From CANLBN01 sp047638515 (GTDB lineage: Bacteria > Pseudomonadota > Gammaproteobacteria > Pseudomonadales > Cellvibrionaceae): a stretch of 38,394 nucleotides of DNA. The stretch spans positions 1 to 38,394 of the forward strand of contig JBLIME010000002.1 of the NCBI GenBank assembly GCA_047638515.1, in the 5' to 3' direction. Positions 8,121 through 17,841 of this stretch are shown in pieces. The position numbers and the translations under genes were made by a program. The stretch's first letter is position 1. Every line of letters starts with the position of its first letter. The notes beneath the pieces are model-generated. The model saw nothing but the letters and a program-made list of their open reading frames with translations, was not told the origin of the DNA and did no database searches.

Positions 8121-10628
8121 TCACATGTCTAGCTCTCTCAACACAATACTCGGGGGTATCGACACCACTTTTCGGCAACACAATAAACCGATACTCGCGA
8201 TAAATGTAGCGCCCACAAGAGGACCGATAATCCAAAGCTCAAAATGTGGTTTTATTTGGCCGTCAAATATTAAATACTGAAGTCCTAGCAACAAGGTTTC
8301 GGCCCCAAACACGGCGATAACACCGGCAATAAAGCCCAATGTTGCGAATTCCATGGTTAAGCTGCGCAGTATCAATTTTTTGCCACTACCAAGTGCACGT
8401 AGCAATCCAGTCTCTTTCATGCGCGCATTCATACTCGCATTGACTGCGGCGACTAACACCAGCACACCACCCAACAAAACCAGCCACAGCATTAACTCAA
8501 TACCTTTGCTAACCTGATCGATAATGACCTTAATACGTTGAATTATTTTGCCAACTTCAATCACCGTGATTGTTGGATACTCTTTAAGTAACGTTGCAAT
8601 CAACGCCCGCTGTTGATTAGGAATGAATACACTGGTTAAAAAATTAGCCGAGTACTCGTCGAGCGCCCCAGGACTAAACAAAAAGTAAAAATTGGGTGTC
8701 ATCGAATTCCAATCAACGCTACGAATACTAGCTATTTCGGCTTGTAAGACGAGCCCTCCTAGACTAAAACTTAATACATCACCAATGGCTAAACCAATCT
8801 CGGCTGCTTCTTCGGCCTCAACCGACACTCCCGGTAAGCCCGTCGAACTCTGCCATTGATTCCACCAAACACCCTCTGTAATCATGTTGTTGGCAGCCAA
8901 GTTTTCCGACCAACTTAAGTTAAGCTCGCGACGTAGCGCATTCGATTTTTGCTGATCTAACTTGGTGAACTCAACATTATTTTTTGCGGTTAAGCGCCCT
9001 AGCACCATAGGATAAAATGGACTTGGCGCTAAGTTTTGACGAGTGATTAACGCCTGCACGCTGATCTTTTCGCTCGGTGAAATATTCAATAAAAAATGGT
9101 TGGGAGCACTTTCTGGAATCTGCAATTGCCATTCTTTAATTAGGCTAGTGCGCACCGAATATAGAACCATCAACAACATTAAGGCGCAGGCAAAGACTAA
9201 GATTTGTGTGATATTTTGTGTGCGGTAACGCTGCAAGTTTGACAGCGCCAAACGCCAATAACTACCTGCCTGAGAGCCAATTCGTTTAGAGCTATGCAGT
9301 AAAGTTAATGCGAGTAAGGCGCTAATCAGCACGACGACAATGAGGCTTGCGACTATAGCTAAGGTGATAAAACCATCGCCACTATAGATCCAAACTAACA
9401 GCACAATTGCGCCAAGACCAATAAAACTTTTAAGCCAAGACCCAATGGAGTCAACCGCCAGCTCTCTGCGCAGAACTTTTAAGGGTGAAACCTTAGGTAG
9501 GTGCCACAGTGGTGGCAGCGCGAAGCAGACAAGGCAAAGTAAGCCGGTCATTAAGCCGACGCCATAGGCACTAAACGACGCGCCAACGAGCTCGATATTA
9601 AACAAAGAGCTAAGGCTGAGTGCGATAATACGCTGTAATATTTCGCCGATGCTAATGCCCACTAAAGACGCGAGTACACCCAGCATGATAATTTGAAAGA
9701 AATAGAGCTGTCTAACTAAAAAAGCACTGGCGCCGAGGCTCTTTAATAGAGCGACCTGATCAATATGTCGATTAGAGAATTGCTGCGCAGTAATAGAAAT
9801 AGCAACACTTGCAAGTAATACACCCATAATCGCTGCGAGCATTAAAAATTGTGTGCCTCGCTCTAGTGCTAAGCTAATATTTTGTTGGGAGTTTTTGATA
9901 GTAACGTATCGATAGTGATCGCCTAGATTAGGTGTTAGCCACTGCTCAAACTGCGTCAAACTCTTTTCATCACCGGCAAGTAACCATTTGTAGGTAACAC
10001 GACTTCCCGTCTGTATTACTCCAGTCGCGTCGAGGTCAACCGCATTCATTAGCACTCTTGGGCCGAAGACGGCGAAGCCGGCGCCAGCATCGGGCTCGCT
10101 AATAACGATATTACCAACGATAAAATCTTTGTTACCAACGGCTAAAATATCACCTATTCCGACATTCATCAGTGGTATTAGTCGCGAATCGATCCACACC
10201 TCGCCCTCTTTGGGAATACCGCGAGCAGGCGTAATCTCATCACCTACAGCAAAGGCTATTTGACTAACCATCAAATTACCTCGAAGAGGATAGTGATCAG
10301 CCACGGCTTTGACAGCAGCTAGCTGCATTTCGTTGCCAGCGAAAACCATTGAGCTAAACTCGGTGGTGTAACTTTGTTGCAAAGAAAACTCTAGTGGTTT
10401 ACTGCTCCATTGTGCTGGTATAGTAAAACGACTAGAGACAACTCGATCTGCTGCAAGGTAGGTATTACTTTGACGACTGATCGATTGATCGAGTCGGTCT
10501 GAAAAAATAGCAATAGCGCTAACAATGGCGACAGCGAGAGCCAGCGCGGTGGCAAGAATTTTTAACTCACCACTGCGCCAATTGCGCAATAACAAGTGCC
10601 AAGATAATAAAAAACGCAATGATTTCAT
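8121..10628 (-). CDS. ybbP: ABC transporter permease, FtsX/YbbP type
   Basis: Large inner-membrane permease of the MacB/FtsX superfamily, 835 residues. A single N-terminal membrane segment lies at about 25-43, followed by a large extracytoplasmic domain (about 45-255), a central block of membrane segments from about 260 to 495, a second extracytoplasmic domain, and a C-terminal block from about 725 to 825. This duplicated layout is typical of YbbP. It is downstream of its ATPase gene with a 43-base gap, and the pair is divergent from a tesA-type esterase, as in E. coli (tesA-ybbA-ybbP). The substrate is not established; lipid or lipoprotein handling in the periplasm is a common guess because of the tesA association. 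Confidence 0.9.
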   Translation of the reverse strand: MKSLRFLLSWHLLLRNWRSGELKILATALALAVAIVSAIAIFSDRLDQSISRQSNTYLAADRVVSSRFTIPAQWSSKPLEFSLQQSYTTEFSSMVFAGNEMQLAAVKAVADHYPLRGNLMVSQIAFAVGDEITPARGIPKEGEVWIDSRLIPLMNVGIGDILAVGNKDFIVGNIVISEPDAGAGFAVFGPRVLMNAVDLDATGVIQTGSRVTYKWLLAGDEKSLTQFEQWLTPNLGDHYRYVTIKNSQQNISLALERGTQFLMLAAIMGVLLASVAISITAQQFSNRHIDQVALLKSLGASAFLVRQLYFFQIIMLGVLASLVGISIGEILQRIIALSLSSLFNIELVGASFSAYGVGLMTGLLCLVCFALPPLWHLPKVSPLKVLRRELAVDSIGSWLKSFIGLGAIVLLVWIYSGDGFITLAIVASLIVVVLISALLALTLLHSSKRIGSQAGSYWRLALSNLQRYRTQNITQILVFACALMLLMVLYSVRTSLIKEWQLQIPESAPNHFLLNISPSEKISVQALITRQNLAPSPFYPMVLGRLTAKNNVEFTKLDQQKSNALRRELNLSWSENLAANNMITEGVWWNQWQSSTGLPGVSVEAEEAAEIGLAIGDVLSFSLGGLVLQAEIASIRSVDWNSMTPNFYFLFSPGALDEYSANFLTSVFIPNQQRALIATLLKEYPTITVIEVGKIIQRIKVIIDQVSKGIELMLWLVLLGGVLVLVAAVNASMNARMKETGLLRALGSGKKLILRSLTMEFATLGFIAGVIAVFGAETLLLGLQYLIFDGQIKPHFELWIIGPLVGATFIASIGLLCCRKVVSIPPSIVLRELDM

Positions 10629-10671
10629 GTAAATGGCGTCGACCAGCCCTCATTGATGGATAAGCTCAAAA

Positions 10672-11394
10672 TTAATAACTGCTGCTCAACTCAGCGGATG
10701 CTAGCACAGCCGCCGCGTGCGAATCGTTGGCTGAATCACTAATAAGAAGTCCAGCCTCTAAGGTTATTTGGCGTCTGCAGCGGTCAGCTAGGCGCTGTTC
10801 ATGGGTTACTAAGATTAATGTTGTGCCCTGGGCCTCGTTTAACTCAAAGAGTAGATCAATGATAGTTGACCCAGTGACAGCGTCGAGATTGCCGGTAGGT
10901 TCATCGGCAAATAGAACAGACGGGGTATTTGCGAACGCACGAGCAATCGCTACACGCTGTTGCTCGCCTCCAGAAAGCTGTTTAGGGTAGTGCGTTAATC
11001 GATGTGCCAGACCCACACGTTCAAGGTAACTTTGGGCTTTTTGTTGTGCACCCTGCACGCCGTGTAGCTCAAGCGGTAGCATCACATTTTCTAGGGCGTT
11101 GAGCCCAGGTAGTAGTTGAAAGGATTGAAATACAAAACCGACGTGTTGGGCACGGATGGCGGCTCTGCCCTCTTCATCCATAGTGCTTATCATATGATCA
11201 GCGAGAGCAACATCGCCAGCACTCGGGCTGTCAAGCCCCGCTAAAATACCCAAAAGCGTGGACTTGCCCGAACCCGATGCTCCCACGACTGCTAAACTCT
11301 CGCCGCTTGCAACCGATAGATTAATATTATCAAGAATCGATAGTGCCCCCTCAGCCGTGCTGACTGATTTTGAAAGATTGGAGACCTGGATCAT
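10672..11394 (-). CDS. ybbA: ABC transporter ATP-binding protein, YbbA type
   Basis: Cytoplasmic ATPase of the LolD/MacB-like group, 240 residues. Walker A GASGSGKST is at 38-46, the Q-loop at FVFQSFQLLPGL (about 88-99), the signature LSGGEQQR at 140-147, Walker B with the catalytic glutamate in LFADEPTGNLD at 161-171, and the H-loop in LVTHEQ. LolD-like proteins share these features; assignment to YbbA rests on the 835-residue YbbP permease immediately downstream and the divergent tesA. Confidence 0.92.
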   Translation of the reverse strand: MIQVSNLSKSVSTAEGALSILDNINLSVASGESLAVVGASGSGKSTLLGILAGLDSPSAGDVALADHMISTMDEEGRAAIRAQHVGFVFQSFQLLPGLNALENVMLPLELHGVQGAQQKAQSYLERVGLAHRLTHYPKQLSGGEQQRVAIARAFANTPSVLFADEPTGNLDAVTGSTIIDLLFELNEAQGTTLILVTHEQRLADRCRRQITLEAGLLISDSANDSHAAAVLASAELSSSY

Positions 11395-11835
11395 GGGTAA
11401 GTACCTAATAGAAAAATAAACGTATGCATAATGTGAGTTAGGAATTTAAGCGACTAGGTGTACGTCGACGGTTTCAATCTAACGCTGACATTACGCTAGA
11501 ATTGCATCATATCGAATTGATGTTGTGTAAAGTTGGCAACATGTTAAATTAACGTTGCGAGCTTGTCAGAAATAATTTACGCACAATCGCCAGTTTTAGT
11601 TTGAATCGTCTGACGTCTGCTTAGTGTCCAGGCAACACTATCTATTTGGCAATACCTGGATAATGTTGCTGTTAGTCTACCGCTGCATAAAGACTGCAAA
11701 GGTGTTGGGATAATAGCCGTGCCACTGTCAAATCTCTGTGCCTAGTGAGTAAAGCTAAACGCTAGGATAAACAGACAATTAACTCCTTAAATCAATAGTC
11801 GAAAAGTTAGCTGAACAAGTAATATATCGCTAATT
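11395..11835. other. Long ybbA/tesA divergent region
   Basis: A 441-base gap between divergent genes that in E. coli are much closer. It contains an imperfect inverted repeat: GCAACACTATC (11632-11642) against GATAATGTTGC (11659-11669), 10 of 11 bases paired around a 16-base loop. There is no T-tract, so it is not an obvious terminator. I could not assign promoters confidently. Confidence 0.45.
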
Positions 11836-12573
11836 ATGTTTGTCGCATTACTAAAAAGGTTGATATGCATGGTGGTTTTAGTGGTAAAACTAGTGATGTT
11901 GGCAGTTGTTGCCTTCAGCATTAATACATCTATAGCGGCCGCAACAAGCGTTGCTTTTAGCCCCGTGAATGACTCTGTAGGAAACTCTTTGCAGTCGTCA
12001 GCAGATAAGGGACGGCCCATTATCTTAGTTGTGGGCGACAGTATCAGTGCAGCTTATGGTATCGAACAAAGTTCAGGCTGGGTGGCATTGTTAGAAGAAA
12101 AATTAACAGCAAAAAATCTTTGGTACAAAGTTGTTAATGCCAGCGTTAGCGGTAGTACAAGTGCCGATGGCCTCCGGCGCTTGCCAAATTTACTAAAGCA
12201 ATTTAGCCCCAGGGTGGTGATTATTGAGCTTGGCGGCAACGACGGCCTAAGGGGATATCCCGTCAAACTAATGAAAAAAAATCTTCAGCAAATGATTGAT
12301 CTGAGTCAAAGCAGTAATGCCGATGTATTGCTTGCGGGAATAGAGATACCACCCAATTATGGAATGCGTTACACGACGTTATTTAAAGATGCCTTTCAGC
12401 AGCTCGCTGCAACTAACCGCGATATTCAGTACGACCCATTCATTCTCGATGCGGTCGCAACAAAACCAGAGTTGATGCAAGACGACGGTATTCACCCTAC
12501 GGCAGCCGCTCAACCGCAGTTACTGATAAATATTTGGGATAATCTATACCCCCTATTAACACCCCAACCATAA
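11836..12573 (+). CDS. tesA: TesA-type GDSL arylesterase/thioesterase
   Basis: Exported SGNH hydrolase of the TesA (thioesterase I/protease I/lysophospholipase L1) group. The nucleophile block is VVGDSISAAYGI (Ser69), the oxyanion residues are in ELGGNDGLRG (block III, about 131-140), and the catalytic pair is in DDGIHPT (Asp217, His220). A hydrophobic signal peptide ends near SIAAA. Two starts are possible: ATG at 11836, giving a Lys-Arg-containing n-region but no ribosome-binding site, or ATG at 11869, preceded by AAGG at nine bases. The second may be the true one. It is divergent from ybbA-ybbP, supporting the assignment. An insert of about 20 residues separates the signal peptide from the catalytic domain. 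Confidence 0.92.
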   Translation: MFVALLKRLICMVVLVVKLVMLAVVAFSINTSIAAATSVAFSPVNDSVGNSLQSSADKGRPIILVVGDSISAAYGIEQSSGWVALLEEKLTAKNLWYKVVNASVSGSTSADGLRRLPNLLKQFSPRVVIIELGGNDGLRGYPVKLMKKNLQQMIDLSQSSNADVLLAGIEIPPNYGMRYTTLFKDAFQQLAATNRDIQYDPFILDAVATKPELMQDDGIHPTAAAQPQLLINIWDNLYPLLTPQP

Positions 12574-12695
12574 AGTCATGTGTCTCTGCTAGTTTTAGGC
12601 TGTTGGTACAAGCTACAGATAAGAACTACTGGCGAAAATGCGACGCAACCAACTATTTGTTGCAAGCACCGGATAGAAATAGTGCCGCTGAAAAG

Positions 12696-14351
12696 TTAAA
12701 TACTTTCAGCATTGAAAATATCGAGAGCAATAGCCTCGGCGACTTTAATACCATCTATGCCTGCAGATAAAATACCACCGGCATAACCAGCCCCTTCACC
12801 GGCTGGATATAGTCCCTTGGTATTTATATTTTGAAAGCTCTTATCACGCTTGATGGAGACGGGAGAAGAGGTGCGCGTCTCTATGCCGGTCAAAATAGCA
12901 TCATTAAAAGCAAAACCTTTTATCTTTCTATCAAACACCGGGATAGCCTCGCGAATCGCTTCGATTGCAAACGCGGGTAGTGCTTTGGAAAGATCTCCAA
13001 GGCTAATGCCGGGTTTGTAGGATGGTATAACGCTACCGAGGGTTTGTGAGGGTTGGTTTTTTAAGAAATCACCTACTAGCTGCGCCGGCGCGTTATAGTT
13101 TTCGCCACCCAAGGTGTAGGCGAGTGCTTCTAACTGTCGCTGCAAATCTACACCCGCTAAAACATGTTCAGGATAGTCCTCCGCGGGAGAAATCCCTACA
13201 ACAATTGCAGAGTTCGCGTTGCGCTCGTTGCGCGAGTATTGAGACATACCATTAGTGACCACATGCCCAGCCTCAGAGGTGGCCGCAACAACTGTGCCTC
13301 CCGGACACATACAGAAACTGTAAACACTGCGGCCATTGGCACAGTGATGTACAAGCTTGTAATCAGCGGAACCTAAAATAGGGTGCCCGGCCTCCTCGCC
13401 AAAGCGCGCTTTGTCGATAGACGATTGCGGGTGTTCAATACGAAAACCAATGGAGAAAGGCTTTGCTTCTAGATAAATGCCTTCATCCATAAGCATCTGA
13501 AAAGTATCGCGAGCACTGTGACCGATGGCTAAGACAACATGATGGCTTAGTAAGGTTTCACCACTGTGAAGAGTAACGCCTGTTATCTGACCCGTATAGT
13601 CTAAATTTTGGCTAGGTTCGCGATGAATCTTTGCCACTTTTTCACCGAAACGAATCTCGCCGCCAAGGTTAATAATCTCAGCGCGAATGTTCTCGACCAT
13701 TTTGACGAGCTTAAAAGTGCCGACATGGGGTTTACTGACATATAAAATTTCACTTGGTGCGCCAGCTTTCACGAACTCGGTGAGTACTTTGCGACCCAGA
13801 TGATTTTTATCTTTAACTTGACTCCATAATTTCCCATCGGAGAAAGTTCCAGCACCGCCCTCGCCAAATTGTACATTCGACTCTGCGTTTAAATTACGCT
13901 TGCGCCATAAGTCCCAAGTGTCTTTAGTACGTGTACGCACATCTTGCCCACGCTCAAGTACTATAGGCTTCAAGCCCATTTGAGCCAATATCAGCGCCGC
14001 TAAAATACCGCAGGGACCAAAGCCGATGATAATTGGACGCTGTTGGTTTTTTTGAGGAAAGTCATTATGACTGGAGGTTACGAATTTATAAGCGGTATCA
14101 GGGCTGCGTCGGACGTTATCTTTATTACCAACATTTTTTTGCAAAATATCGATTTCTAAAGCGTTTGTAAGCTCAACATCTATTTGATAAATTAAAACGA
14201 TATTGGTTTTTTTACGCGCGTCATAGCTACGCTTGAAAATAGAGACATTGAGTAGATCGTCGGCACTAATTTCTAGGCGCTTAGTAATGGCCAAGGTTAA
14301 ATCAGCATCGCTATGCCGAAGCGGTAACTTAAGTTCATTGAGTCGTAACAT
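12696..14351 (-). CDS. FAD-dependent oxidoreductase (COG2509-like)
   Basis: 551-residue flavoprotein. An N-terminal domain of about 100 residues (MLRLNELKLPLRHSDADL...) is characteristic of the COG2509 uncharacterised FAD-dependent dehydrogenases. A Rossmann FAD site follows, GFGPCG at 110-115, then FGEGGAGTFSDGKL, FSIGFRIEHPQ, CMCPGGTVVAA and the C-terminal LYPAGEGAGYAGGI motif of the family. The reaction is not known. The gene starts 17 bases after the stop of the upstream flavoprotein gene, so the two are probably one operon. It is convergent with tesA; no clear terminator is seen between them. Confidence 0.86.
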   Translation of the reverse strand: MLRLNELKLPLRHSDADLTLAITKRLEISADDLLNVSIFKRSYDARKKTNIVLIYQIDVELTNALEIDILQKNVGNKDNVRRSPDTAYKFVTSSHNDFPQKNQQRPIIIGFGPCGILAALILAQMGLKPIVLERGQDVRTRTKDTWDLWRKRNLNAESNVQFGEGGAGTFSDGKLWSQVKDKNHLGRKVLTEFVKAGAPSEILYVSKPHVGTFKLVKMVENIRAEIINLGGEIRFGEKVAKIHREPSQNLDYTGQITGVTLHSGETLLSHHVVLAIGHSARDTFQMLMDEGIYLEAKPFSIGFRIEHPQSSIDKARFGEEAGHPILGSADYKLVHHCANGRSVYSFCMCPGGTVVAATSEAGHVVTNGMSQYSRNERNANSAIVVGISPAEDYPEHVLAGVDLQRQLEALAYTLGGENYNAPAQLVGDFLKNQPSQTLGSVIPSYKPGISLGDLSKALPAFAIEAIREAIPVFDRKIKGFAFNDAILTGIETRTSSPVSIKRDKSFQNINTKGLYPAGEGAGYAGGILSAGIDGIKVAEAIALDIFNAESI

Positions 14352-14368
14352 AAATATTCTTTGTGAAA

Positions 14369-15709
14369 TTAAACAGCAATGCCAGCACTATAGCCTGATG
14401 ACCATGCCCATTGAAAATTATAGCCACCTAGATGGCCGGTGACGTCCAGTACTTCACCAATAAAGAATAAACCATTGTGAGTTTTTACCTCCATTGTTTT
14501 AGAGCTAATAGCATCGGTACTGACACCACCGAGGGTTACCTCAGCGGTGCGATAGCCCTCGGTTGCCGAGGGCTTTATGAGCCAATTGTTTAGTTGTCGA
14601 CCCATCTCTTCGAGAGTTTTATCATTGAGTTCGGCAAGTGGCTTTTCGCCAACAGACGGCCACCATAGCTTAATGAGTTCATGCACAAATGCTTTCGGCA
14701 ATAGTTGCTGCAGCAAGGTTGAAAGTCGCATGCGGCCCTGACTATCTTTATTGCGCGTTAGCCACTCGGTAGCGTTATTGCCTGGTAGCAAGTTAATAAT
14801 AAGACTGTCGCCGGGGTACCAGTAGTTAGAAACTTGCAGTATAGCTGGGCCACTGAGACCGCGGTGAGTAAACAGCATACTTTCACTAAAATTTGGTAAG
14901 GCTTGATGTTGGTTAGGTTTAAAAAAATGCAGGTGTTTATTCTTTTCGTTTTGCACACAGGATATGTTGACATCAAGTGCTAACCCCGCGAGGCTCTCGC
15001 AAAATGGTTTAAGTGTGTCGCTAAACATAAACGGTACTAGACCCGCCTGTCGCTCAGTCAGCGCAAGGCCAAACTGTTTGGCAAGGTTATAACCTAACCC
15101 ACTTCCGCCCAAGGTTGGGATAGACAATGCACCCGTGGCAACCACAAGTGATGCACAGGTATAACTGTGCTCGCGGTCGAGGTGAGACATGTTTAACTTA
15201 TAATTAACGGGTGCGCCTTTATCAAGAGCGTTAACTGATGTGACATCGCAGTGAGTGATTATCTCTACCCCGGCATCAGCGCATTCTTTTAGCAACATCG
15301 TTAAAATATCTTTGGCAGACTTTTTACAAAAGAGTTGTGTATGTCTGCGTTCTTCGTATTCAACTTGGTGCTTATCGACAAGAGCCAAAAAATCCCACTG
15401 ATTGAAGCGTTTGAGTGCAGCCTTACAAAAATGGGGGTTGGCGGATATAAAATGCTCCGCCTCGATAGTATAGTTAGTAAAGTTACAGCGCCCACCACCG
15501 GACATTAAGATTTTTTTGCCGATTTTATTGCTCTTTTCAATCACCAAAATGCGCCGTCCTCGCTGCGCAGCTGTGGATGCACACAGCAAACCGGCTGCGC
15601 CTGCGCCAACAATAATAGCGTCGTAATGCTTTGTCTCTGTCTGGGTTTCAATGTGATCGGGTGCTAAAAGCAATGGTTTACTCTCATTGATAAGGTCAAG
15701 GTAAAACAA
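14369..15709 (-). CDS. HI0933/BaiN-type flavoprotein (YhiN-like)
   Basis: NAD(P)/FAD-dependent oxidoreductase of the HI0933 (YhiN, BaiN) family, function unproven in most bacteria. The FAD site GAGAAG (about 35-40) is followed by the family signature KKILMSGGGRCNFTN, and the C-terminus has TLGGVSTDAI and FIGEVLDVTGHLGGYNFQWAW. No in-frame ATG exists before the FAD fold: the open frame has only TTG at 15707-15709 (no good ribosome-binding site) and TTG at 15671-15673, the latter preceded by GAGAG at a suitable distance. A non-ATG start is therefore likely and the exact one is uncertain. It leads the two-gene flavoprotein operon. Confidence 0.88.
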   Translation of the reverse strand: MFYLDLINESKPLLLAPDHIETQTETKHYDAIIVGAGAAGLLCASTAAQRGRRILVIEKSNKIGKKILMSGGGRCNFTNYTIEAEHFISANPHFCKAALKRFNQWDFLALVDKHQVEYEERRHTQLFCKKSAKDILTMLLKECADAGVEIITHCDVTSVNALDKGAPVNYKLNMSHLDREHSYTCASLVVATGALSIPTLGGSGLGYNLAKQFGLALTERQAGLVPFMFSDTLKPFCESLAGLALDVNISCVQNEKNKHLHFFKPNQHQALPNFSESMLFTHRGLSGPAILQVSNYWYPGDSLIINLLPGNNATEWLTRNKDSQGRMRLSTLLQQLLPKAFVHELIKLWWPSVGEKPLAELNDKTLEEMGRQLNNWLIKPSATEGYRTAEVTLGGVSTDAISSKTMEVKTHNGLFFIGEVLDVTGHLGGYNFQWAWSSGYSAGIAV

Positions 15710-16216
15710 CAGTTGACCCGGTGGTTATCGGCATAGGTTGAGCTAGTGATGTTTAAAAGTTAATGCAGACTTTCAGCGAAAGTCTCAGTAGTGGTGTCCG
15801 CTAACGTGTCAGAACTTAGCTTTTTGCAACAAAACTAGTCATCATTTTTGGCGATCAAACAATATTATGATACGACAATCTCGCCACTTTAAGGTCACAC
15901 CAATGCCGAGCTTGCCGGTTTTTATACAGGCTATGAGACTGGATTGACGATTTTTAACCTTACCTTCGCTACTCTTGCCACCTACAATTAACAAATTAAT
16001 CAATACGATGTTGAACTCTGCGAAGCCCACAGCCGAGAATATTTGTGCACGGGTATAGCGCCATGTGTCTCTTTAACCATACCGCGCTATTGCGACACCT
16101 CACGCCTTGACTAGCCGCAGCGCTTGGTCGTGTTGTCCCGTGCAGGCAAGGAATAGTGAACTCACTAAAACGTATTACAATTGGCCTTAAATGATGTTGA
16201 AGAGGCACCATTATAA
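15710..16216. other. Gap between ugd and flavoprotein operon
   Basis: About 500 bases without a recognisable gene; two short minus-strand frames (around 15842-16211) have no family resemblance. A perfect 8-bp hairpin with a three-base loop, AGACTTTC (15767-15774) and GAAAGTCT (15778-15785), lies just upstream of the flavoprotein gene. No T-tract follows on either side, so a leader structure or binding site is likelier than a terminator. Confidence 0.45.
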
Positions 16217-17593
16217 CTATCTAATGGATTGCCCGCGACCTATTGCATAGTAGGTGAAGCCCTTTTCTTGAAGGCGCTCTGGGTTATAAAGGTTGCGACC
16301 GTCAAAAATAACGGCTTGATTTAGCGCCGCATGAATTACATCAAAGTCGGGAGCCTTAAAATTTTGCCACTCAGTACAAATGACTAAGGCATCTGCATCT
16401 TTCAACGCAGCCTCTTTAGTACCCATTAATTGAAGATCATCACGGGAGCCAAAAATGCGCTGACACTCTTCCATTGCCTCGGGATCATAGGCTTGAACGT
16501 TAGCTCCGCAGGCCCATAATGCTTGCATTAATTCGCGACTAGATGCCTCGCGCATATCATCAGTTTTCGGTTTGAAGGATAAACCCCAAAGCGCAAAAGT
16601 TTTACCACGAAGATTTTCACAACTGGTTTCAAGCGGAGTGCCGCCGGTGGCATCGCTGCAAAAATAGCGTCGAATGTATTCAAATAACTTTTGTTTTTGC
16701 TGAATATTAATCGCTTCAACAGCTTTGAGAATCTTAGAGTCATAACCAATTTTCTCGGATGTTTGAATGAGTGCTTGCACATCCTTAGGAAAGCAAGAGC
16801 CGCCATAGCCACAGCCAGGGTAAATAAAGTGATAGCCAATACGTTCGTCAGAGCCGATGCCTTGGCGCACCATCTCTATATCTGCACCTAATTTCTCAGC
16901 GAGATTTGCCATCTCATTCATAAAACTAATCTTAGTGGCAAGCATACAGTTGGCTGCATATTTAGTGAGCTCAGCACTGCGAGTATCCATAAAAATTAAG
17001 CGTTCGTGGCTGCGATTAAAGGGCTCATAAAGTTCCTTCATCACATTTTTTGCGTGCTCATTACCATCGGTACCAATTACAATGCGATCCGGTTTTAAGC
17101 AATCGCTGACAGCTGAGCCCTCTTTTAAAAACTCCGGGTTAGAGACAACATGAAAGTCAACATCACAGTCTCGGCTCGCCAGTGTCTGTTTCATAGCGGC
17201 AACGACTTTATCGGCGGTGCCAACCGGTACCGTCGACTTATCAATTACGATCACTTCTTGTTGTATGTGCGAGGCGATAGTTTGTGCAACTGCAAGCACA
17301 TATTTTAAATCGGCAGAACCATCTTCATCTGGCGGCGTACCAACTGCAATGATATGTACCTCGCCAAATTTAACACCGGCTTTGGCGTCCGTTGTAAAAT
17401 GTAAGCGACCCGCAGCAAAATTCGCCTTAACCAAAGACTCGAGGCCTGGTTCGTAAATAGGTATATAGCCTTTTTTTAGTTGATCGATTTTATGTTGATC
17501 AATGTCGACGCAAAAAACGTCGTGGCCGACGTCAGCAAGCACGGCAGCTTGAACAAGACCTACGTAGCCGATACCAAAAACCGTTACTTTCAT
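16217..17593 (-). CDS. ugd: UDP-glucose 6-dehydrogenase
   Basis: Cytoplasmic enzyme that oxidises UDP-glucose twice with NAD+ to UDP-glucuronate, a precursor of surface polysaccharides. The N-terminal NAD site GIGYVG is at 7-12, the conserved TPPDEDGSADL at about 86-96, the central helix region SNPEFLKEGSA at about 151-161, and the catalytic cysteine in GYGGSCFPKD (Cys267). The length of 458 is typical. UDP-N-acetyl-mannosamine dehydrogenases are related, but the SNPEFLKEGSA and GGSCFPKD context fits Ugd. No polysaccharide genes lie beside it, so the pathway it feeds is not shown here. Confidence 0.95.
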   Translation of the reverse strand: MKVTVFGIGYVGLVQAAVLADVGHDVFCVDIDQHKIDQLKKGYIPIYEPGLESLVKANFAAGRLHFTTDAKAGVKFGEVHIIAVGTPPDEDGSADLKYVLAVAQTIASHIQQEVIVIDKSTVPVGTADKVVAAMKQTLASRDCDVDFHVVSNPEFLKEGSAVSDCLKPDRIVIGTDGNEHAKNVMKELYEPFNRSHERLIFMDTRSAELTKYAANCMLATKISFMNEMANLAEKLGADIEMVRQGIGSDERIGYHFIYPGCGYGGSCFPKDVQALIQTSEKIGYDSKILKAVEAINIQQKQKLFEYIRRYFCSDATGGTPLETSCENLRGKTFALWGLSFKPKTDDMREASSRELMQALWACGANVQAYDPEAMEECQRIFGSRDDLQLMGTKEAALKDADALVICTEWQNFKAPDFDVIHAALNQAVIFDGRNLYNPERLQEKGFTYYAIGRGQSIR

Positions 17594-17841
17594 GATTTAT
17601 TTACCAAGGGTTAGACGCGAACTGCCTAGGCTAGCAATAACTAGGACAGCATAAGAAATGTATGAAGCAGATGCTGCATGAAAAATATTTGACCGCAACT
17701 AACTCTTGCGAATATTAACACGGAGCCACCCATGCCCATAGCATTGTTCTCGAGGCCTCAGCTGTGTAGATGCGGCAGCGACTAGTTTGTTGTACTCTGT
17801 CACTATTAACAATCAAGCAATGTCATTTATTAAGGTTTAAT

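Noticed and set aside
6298..11694. Shared 11-mer CTACCGCTGCA in two gaps as a dispersed repeat
   Set aside because: Many shared 11-mers are expected by chance in a window this long, and flanks do not match.
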